Positions 7,196 to 10,486 of a DNA stretch of 10,486 nucleotides are shown in pieces. Position numbers and translations under genes: made by a program. The stretch spans positions 1-10,486 of the forward strand of contig JACDAW010000219.1 of assembly GCA_013695245.1 (NCBI GenBank), given 5' to 3'. Position 1 is the first letter of the stretch. Each line of letters begins with the position of its first letter. This DNA is from Pyrinomonadaceae bacterium. Lineage in GTDB: Bacteria; Acidobacteriota; Blastocatellia; Pyrinomonadales; Pyrinomonadaceae. Below the pieces are notes generated by a model, which made no database searches, was not told where the DNA came from, and saw nothing but the letters and a program-made list of their open reading frames with translations.

Positions 7196-7300
7196 AAATT
7201 TTGATTTTAAATTTGCGATTTTTGATTAAGAACGGACTTCTTTTATACCAATTAACCTGTTATTTCAAATCGCAAATCAACAATCAAAAATCTAAAATTC
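7196..7300. repeat. A/T-rich spacer with interleaved inverted repeats
   Basis: Two 11-base words each occur once in each orientation: ATTTGCGATTT (7211-7221) with AAATCGCAAAT (7267-7277), and GATTTTTGATT (7217-7227) with AATCAAAAATC (7282-7292). Around them are degenerate copies of GATTTT- and AAATC-like units. Base make-up contrasts sharply with the GC-rich genes on both sides. It may fold as a long imperfect hairpin, act as terminator for the dedA gene, or be a dispersed low-complexity repeat. Confidence 0.7.
7242..7268 (-). promoter_or_regulatory. Possible promoter for the kinase-Nudix-pyrE run
   Basis: On the minus strand TTGAAA (7268-7263, five of six) and TATAAA (7247-7242, five of six) flank a 15-base spacer, shorter than the ideal 17. 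It would give a leader of about 60 bases before the GTG at 7171. It lies between the two arms of the inverted repeat. Confidence 0.35.
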
Positions 7301-7302
7301 AG

Positions 7303-8055
7303 TTAGTCTCCGTCGCTTTTGCTTTCGCGCACAACGTCGCGTTTTCGCGCCGCCTCTTTACGCCGTTCGAGCGCCGATGGCAGATGAATGCGTTCTTGAA
7401 TTTCGTGTCCGATCTCTTGCAGTTTGCCCTGCGCGGCGTGTTCTATTTTCTGAATCTTTTCCGGGTCGGCCGTTTCAACTTTCTTGCCTAACCAATAGCG
7501 TTCGGCCACGTAAAACCCCGCGATGCCGACGATGAAGATGATAAGCAGGTAAATACCCCACTGATGGAAATCGCCGAGCAAATTCATCACCGCGCCGCTA
7601 AAGAAATAACCCGCACCGCTCAAGATAAAAACCCACAGAAAACAACTCGCCAATGATAGCAGCAGAAATCTTTTATAACTCATGCGCCCGATGCCGTAAA
7701 ACACACACGACGCGGTGCGCAAGCCATAGATGTATTTCGAGAGAAAGATCGACAGCGACCCGAAGTTTTCCGTCAAACGCTCGACGCGCGTGCGCACGTG
7801 ACGATAGAGCCGATACTCGCGCACGCTCGTCCCGAAGACGCGCCCTAGCAGATAAGCGATCTGATCTCCGATGAAGCCGCCGAGCGTGCCCGCGCCGAGC
7901 ACCTTGGCGAATCCCCAACTGCCGAAAGCCGAGCCGTGCGCCAACGCGCCCGCCAGCAACAGCGTAATATCACCTTCGATCATGGCGAGGAAGAAGACGG
8001 CGTAGAGTCCGTATTGCCCGACCATCTCATAAAAATAGTTAATAAACTCATCCAT
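7303..8055 (-). CDS. DedA family (VTT domain) inner-membrane protein
   Basis: The product is 250 residues. DedA proteins belong to the VTT superfamily with TMEM41B/VMP1; several act in lipid flipping or recycling and in envelope stress, and the exact cargo here is unknown. Seen: a start with an amphipathic YFYEMVGQYG, hydrophobic segments at about 15-40, 50-72, 101-122, 130-153 and 166-186, the re-entrant-loop element GAGTLGGFIGDQIAYLLGR (54-72), and FLSKYIYGLRTASCVFYGIGRM (104-125), the equivalent of the conserved FxxRxxPGxR. The usual Arg-Phe is replaced by Lys-Tyr and the Pro-Gly by Tyr-Gly. After the last membrane segment comes a charged tail of about 60 residues (187-250), predicted helical by eye, longer than in short family members. 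There is no Shine-Dalgarno before ATG at 8055. It is divergent from the ROK gene. Confidence 0.92.
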   Translation of the reverse strand: MDEFINYFYEMVGQYGLYAVFFLAMIEGDITLLLAGALAHGSAFGSWGFAKVLGAGTLGGFIGDQIAYLLGRVFGTSVREYRLYRHVRTRVERLTENFGSLSIFLSKYIYGLRTASCVFYGIGRMSYKRFLLLSLASCFLWVFILSGAGYFFSGAVMNLLGDFHQWGIYLLIIFIVGIAGFYVAERYWLGKKVETADPEKIQKIEHAAQGKLQEIGHEIQERIHLPSALERRKEAARKRDVVRESKSDGD

Positions 8056-8341
8056 GAAAAAGTTTTATAAACAACTAACTTCATAACCGAGATGAATTTT
8101 ATAAATTTGAATACTAACTCGCTATACACACCAGCATTGATTGCGTATAAGTCGCGCGTGCGCTTCGCTTGTCGGCCGTTCGCGCGCATAACTGATCAAG
8201 CGCACATAACCGTTTGCACATTCTACACGCAGAAGGGGCATGTTTGACAGTCCCTCAAACGCTTTGTTACGATCTTCGCTGCTCGAAACGCATTAAATCT
8301 TTCTGCGCCCGGCGCGCACTTTCCCGAAAGGTGGAAGCTCT
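8056..8341. other. Divergent intergenic region between the dedA and ROK genes
   Basis: These 286 bases hold no gene I can support. The dedA side is A/T-rich with two TTTATAAA-like stretches (around 8063 and 8098), but no well-spaced -35 partner was found. A short GC-rich patch at 8151-8190 has CGCGCG at both ends and may form a weak hairpin; it includes the 14-base word CGCTTCGCTTGTCG (8161-8174), also present in the ybaB-recR hairpin (3258-3271). The ROK promoter is at 8244-8273. Confidence 0.6.
8244..8273 (+). promoter_or_regulatory. Predicted sigma-70 promoter of the ROK kinase gene
   Basis: A perfect TTGACA (8244-8249) is followed after 18 bases by TACGAT (8268-8273, four of six to TATAAT). 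Transcription near 8280 would give a leader of about 60 bases. Confidence 0.6.
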
Positions 8342-9301
8342 GTGGCGAACAACTCAATCGCACAATCCGGCAATTACATCGGCGTTGACCTCTCCGCACA
8401 AACCCTGCGCGTCGCGCTCGTTGCGGGCGACGGACAAGTTCTCGAACGCCGCGAAACCGTTTTAGACGGCGAAATTGTGTCGCGCCAAACCGCAAGCATC
8501 GTTCAAGAATTGCGCGACCACGCCGCTAGCATCGAAGCCATCGGCATCGGCATCCCCGGACTCGTCAACCCGCAGACGCACGAAGTCGTGATCTCTTCCG
8601 GTATGCCTTCTGCTGAACATGGCAACCTGCAAGTTGAACTCTCAAACCTCACGGGACTTCCCGTCGCTTTAGAGAACGATGCTAACGCCGCCGCCTATGG
8701 CGAATACATCACGGGCACAGGACGCGGCAGCCGCAACATGTTTTACGTCACACTTGGACAAGGCATCGGCGGCGCGATCATTCTCGGCGGCAAACTCTGG
8801 CTCGGCGCATCAGGATTTGCGGGTGAGTTCGGCCACATTACGATTGACCCGGACGGCGCAGAGTGCGTCTGCGGCAACACGGGATGTCTGGAAACCGTCG
8901 CCTCCGCCCCCAATATCGTCCGTCGCACACACGAACGCCTTTTCCGCGACGGCACATCATCGCTTTCCAAACTCTCCATGAACCGCGACTTCACCGCCGC
9001 CGACATCGCCCGCGAAGCCCGCAACGGCGACGACTTTGCCCTCTTGATGATCGAACGCACCGGACGCTACATCGGCACGGCCGTCGCATCTGTCATCAAT
9101 CTCCTCAACATCGAACGCATCGTCTTAGGCGGCGGCGTAATGGAAGCGGGCGACCTCATCCTCGACCCCATCATCCGCGAAGCCGGACGCCGCAGCTTCC
9201 AACCCTGCTTTGAAGCTACCCAAATCGTCGCCGCCGGACTCGGCGCAGATGCTGTTGCTATTGGCGCAGCGATGCTTGCGCGCGATGCGGAGCAAATCTA
9301 A
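8342..9301 (+). CDS. ROK-family sugar kinase (glucokinase-like)
   Basis: The product is 319 residues. ROK proteins are sugar kinases or sugar-responsive repressors; no N-terminal winged helix is present, so this is the kinase type, cytosolic and likely acting on glucose or an N-acetyl amino sugar. Seen: AIGIGIPGLVN (66-76), ENDANAAAYGE (111-121) with catalytic Asp113, the ROK signature GQGIGGAIILGGKLWLGASG (139-158), and the zinc site H165, C175, C177, C182. The second phosphate and adenosine motifs INLLNIERIVLGGGV (252-266) are normal. The first phosphate motif, usually DxGGTxxK, reads DLSAQTLR (16-23), losing the two Gly and the Thr. The start is GTG at 8342; AAAGG about 10 bases before it is a good Shine-Dalgarno. 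The gene appears single, with its own promoter and terminator. Confidence 0.93.
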   Translation: MANNSIAQSGNYIGVDLSAQTLRVALVAGDGQVLERRETVLDGEIVSRQTASIVQELRDHAASIEAIGIGIPGLVNPQTHEVVISSGMPSAEHGNLQVELSNLTGLPVALENDANAAAYGEYITGTGRGSRNMFYVTLGQGIGGAIILGGKLWLGASGFAGEFGHITIDPDGAECVCGNTGCLETVASAPNIVRRTHERLFRDGTSSLSKLSMNRDFTAADIAREARNGDDFALLMIERTGRYIGTAVASVINLLNIERIVLGGGVMEAGDLILDPIIREAGRRSFQPCFEATQIVAAGLGADAVAIGAAMLARDAEQI

Positions 9302-9340
9302 TAGGATTCGATAAATAGAATTTACTTTGTTGTCTTACTA

Positions 9341-9364
9341 GGCAGGAAACAAATGTTTCCTGCC
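9341..9364 (+). terminator. Hairpin terminator behind the ROK gene
   Basis: GGCAGGAAACA (9341-9351) pairs perfectly with TGTTTCCTGCC (9354-9364), 11 bases each side of AA, 39 bases after the stop codon. The tail is only moderately T-rich (TCTCTGTATT). Placement after a gene and before an insertion sequence supports a terminator. Confidence 0.6.
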
Positions 9365-9416
9365 TCTCTGTATTCGTTAGAATAAAACGAGGTTTACTTT
9401 ATGCGCTTCCAACATA

Positions 9417-9437
9417 TATGTGAATCAGGGGTAGAAA
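9417..9437 (+). repeat. Left terminal inverted repeat of the insertion sequence
   Basis: It begins TATGTGAATCAGGGG and ends TAGAAA. The stop codon of the transposase (TGA on the minus strand, 9427-9425) lies inside this repeat. Confidence 0.85.
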
Positions 9438-10300
9438 ACTAAGAGATAGAAAGCAACTGTTAGTTTTCCGAAACAATGGATCATCAAGCCTTCGGTTGAA
9501 CGAACCCGTCCGGCTCTTTGAATGTCAGTCTTGTCAATCAACCACTTGAAGAAACTTTCAATCGGTTGTCGCAGTCGACTCACCATCCGGTTGTAGTATT
9601 TCTCTGTCGCGCTTAACTCTTGGCCTTTCGACTTTTTGGTTGGGGCATACAGAGTAGTTTGTCGTGCTTCGAGCCACGCTTGAAAAATCGGCTCAAGATA
9701 GGCTTTATCGCCAATCAATGAACTGTCCGGCAACTCAACTTCCTGCTCTCTGACACTGCGTAAATCATGGACAGAGCCTTCTCGCAACCAGATATGTTTG
9801 GGGAGCGGAAGTGCCCCACAACGTCTCTGTGCAATGGCGTGGAGTCGAATGCCATGAAAGTAAATCTTTTTGCTGGCACAATAGCCAATATCCGACACGT
9901 CACGAGCGACCCGTGCTGCATAAGCGTGACCACCCTTTGCCAACATCACTGGCAGAGAGTCAAGCAGATGGTCAATTTCCGGCTCGAAGCTCTCCTTTAA
10001 CATCTGCTGTAAGTAGCTGCCGATGGTTTGAAAAGTTTGCTCCATTTGATTCAGGCGCGCGACAAAAGTTTGATAAGCAGGTAAAGCTGGAAAGAACGCT
10101 CTCCAATAGTCGTCAATCAGCTTGTGAATCGCTTTCTTCTCAAACAACCCTTGAAGATGCCCGAACAAGTAGATTGTCACAAGCTCTTGAGCGGTGAAAT
10201 GTGGCTTGGCATTGTTGCTCAAGCGTTGAAAACAAGTCTCTGAGCGGGTATCGTAAATATGGCAGACAAGCACATACAGTTGAATCAGTTGATTCTCCAT
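9425..10300 (-). CDS. DDE transposase, IS982-like
   Basis: The product is 291 residues, the usual length for IS982 transposases, which cut and join the element's ends through an RNase H-like fold. Seen: an N-terminal helical part (1-105) with FTAQELVTIYLFGHLQG, then the catalytic triad candidates D114 in HLLDSLPV, D198 in LIGDKAYLE and E248 in RQPIESFF; IGYCASKKIYFHGIRLHAI (138-156) matches the family's GYCA-KK block, and FGKLTVAFYLL (277-287) its C-terminal block. The frame is intact, so it could be active. ATG at 10300 has no clear Shine-Dalgarno, common for transposases. The family assignment rests on motifs I recall; another IS4-like DDE group is the alternative. Base make-up is richer in A/T than the housekeeping genes. 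Confidence 0.88.
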   Translation of the reverse strand: MENQLIQLYVLVCHIYDTRSETCFQRLSNNAKPHFTAQELVTIYLFGHLQGLFEKKAIHKLIDDYWRAFFPALPAYQTFVARLNQMEQTFQTIGSYLQQMLKESFEPEIDHLLDSLPVMLAKGGHAYAARVARDVSDIGYCASKKIYFHGIRLHAIAQRRCGALPLPKHIWLREGSVHDLRSVREQEVELPDSSLIGDKAYLEPIFQAWLEARQTTLYAPTKKSKGQELSATEKYYNRMVSRLRQPIESFFKWLIDKTDIQRAGRVRSTEGLMIHCFGKLTVAFYLLVFYP

Positions 10301-10339
10301 CGCAAGAAAATTCTACCAATTCGGCTGGCTTGTCTGCCA

Positions 10340-10360
10340 TTTCAACTCCTGATTCACATA
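10340..10360 (-). repeat. Right terminal inverted repeat of the insertion sequence
   Basis: Read on the minus strand it starts TATGTGAATCAGGAG and ends TTGAAA, differing from the left end at two positions. It lies 39 bases upstream of the transposase ATG. Confidence 0.85.
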
Positions 10361-10486
10361 ATTACATAATCAAAATATGATTACAGCTTCATCCATGCAA
10401 AACGCACTGTGCGATCTCCTGCACTCGCGCCATCGTTATACCTTTTTGCTGTTCGATAGATAGTGGGTGATTCGTTGGCTCAAGTT
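10361..10486. other. Right flank of the insertion sequence, no recognised gene
   Basis: A minus-strand frame is open from the window edge to a TGA at 10391-10389 (31 codons, ending QEIAQCVLHG). It could be the end of a gene outside the window, but it shows no motif and is too short to call. A small inverted repeat TAATCA/TGATTA lies at 10367-10383. Confidence 0.4.

Larger units (their letters stand above)
9417..10360 (-). mobile_element. Insertion sequence, IS982-like, about 944 bases
   Basis: One transposase gene is enclosed by terminal inverted repeats of 21 bases: left 9417-9437, right 10340-10360, 19 of 21 identical, both opening with TATGTGAATCAGG and ending in GAAA. The mismatches are at repeat positions 14 and 17. 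Length (near 1 kb) and single DDE gene fit the IS982 family. No exact target-site duplication is visible: the flanks read CAACATA on the left and ATTACAT on the right. The exact outer base is uncertain by one or two positions. The element lies 52 bases past the ROK terminator and breaks no gene that I can identify. Confidence 0.85.

Noticed and set aside
9425..10360. Possible defence or phage cassette near the right end
   Set aside because: The only gene is an IS982-like transposase with its own terminal repeats; no partner genes are present.
10389..10486. C-terminal end of a minus-strand gene entering from the right edge
   Set aside because: Thirty-one open codons with no recognisable motif are not enough to call a gene.
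1..10486. tRNA, rRNA, riboswitch or CRISPR array
   Set aside because: No cloverleaf with a TTCGA arm, no rRNA-like stretch, and no regularly spaced direct repeats were seen on either strand.

Overview
This is a bacterial chromosomal segment, moderately GC-rich, with compact same-strand gene runs and short spacers. It reads mostly as housekeeping DNA. The taxon cannot be fixed from sequence alone. The protein styles and the A/T-rich degenerate repeats in one spacer made me think of Acidobacteriota (Blastocatellia-like), but this is an impression and not a demonstration.

Layout. (1) Positions 1-2718, minus strand: a UvrD/Rep-type superfamily 1 DNA helicase followed after 39 bases by an alpha/beta-hydrolase that runs off the left edge. 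(2) Positions 2884-3917, plus strand, divergent from the helicase: YbaB/EbfC nucleoid protein and RecR recombination protein, separated by a spacer that carries a long, near-perfect hairpin. The shared 165-base control region has candidate sigma-70 promoters facing each way. (3) Positions 4025-4834, plus: an unrecognised, exported, cysteine-containing protein, visibly richer in A/T than its neighbours. (4) Positions 4935-8055, all minus, in transcription order: DedA/VTT-family membrane protein, GHMP-family sugar kinase (GTG start), Nudix hydrolase, and orotate phosphoribosyltransferase (pyrE). The A/T-rich spacer between dedA and the kinase holds an interleaved inverted repeat and a possible promoter. 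(5) Positions 8342-9301, plus: a ROK-family kinase with a consensus -35 box upstream, a good Shine-Dalgarno before a GTG start, and a hairpin terminator behind. (6) Positions 9417-10360: a complete insertion sequence with an IS982-like DDE transposase (minus strand) and 21-base terminal inverted repeats, followed by 126 bases without a recognisable gene.

How the genes relate. The helicase, YbaB and RecR all belong to DNA maintenance and replication-fork repair, and share one divergent control region. The kinase, Nudix and PyrE run could be one transcript for phosphorylated-sugar and nucleotide metabolism, but a shared pathway is only inferred. I found no CRISPR array, tRNA, rRNA, toxin-antitoxin pair, phage gene or defence cassette. 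I do not see a convincing new multi-gene system. The items most worth a second look are the exported protein, the ybaB-recR hairpin, and the altered phosphate-binding motif of the ROK protein.
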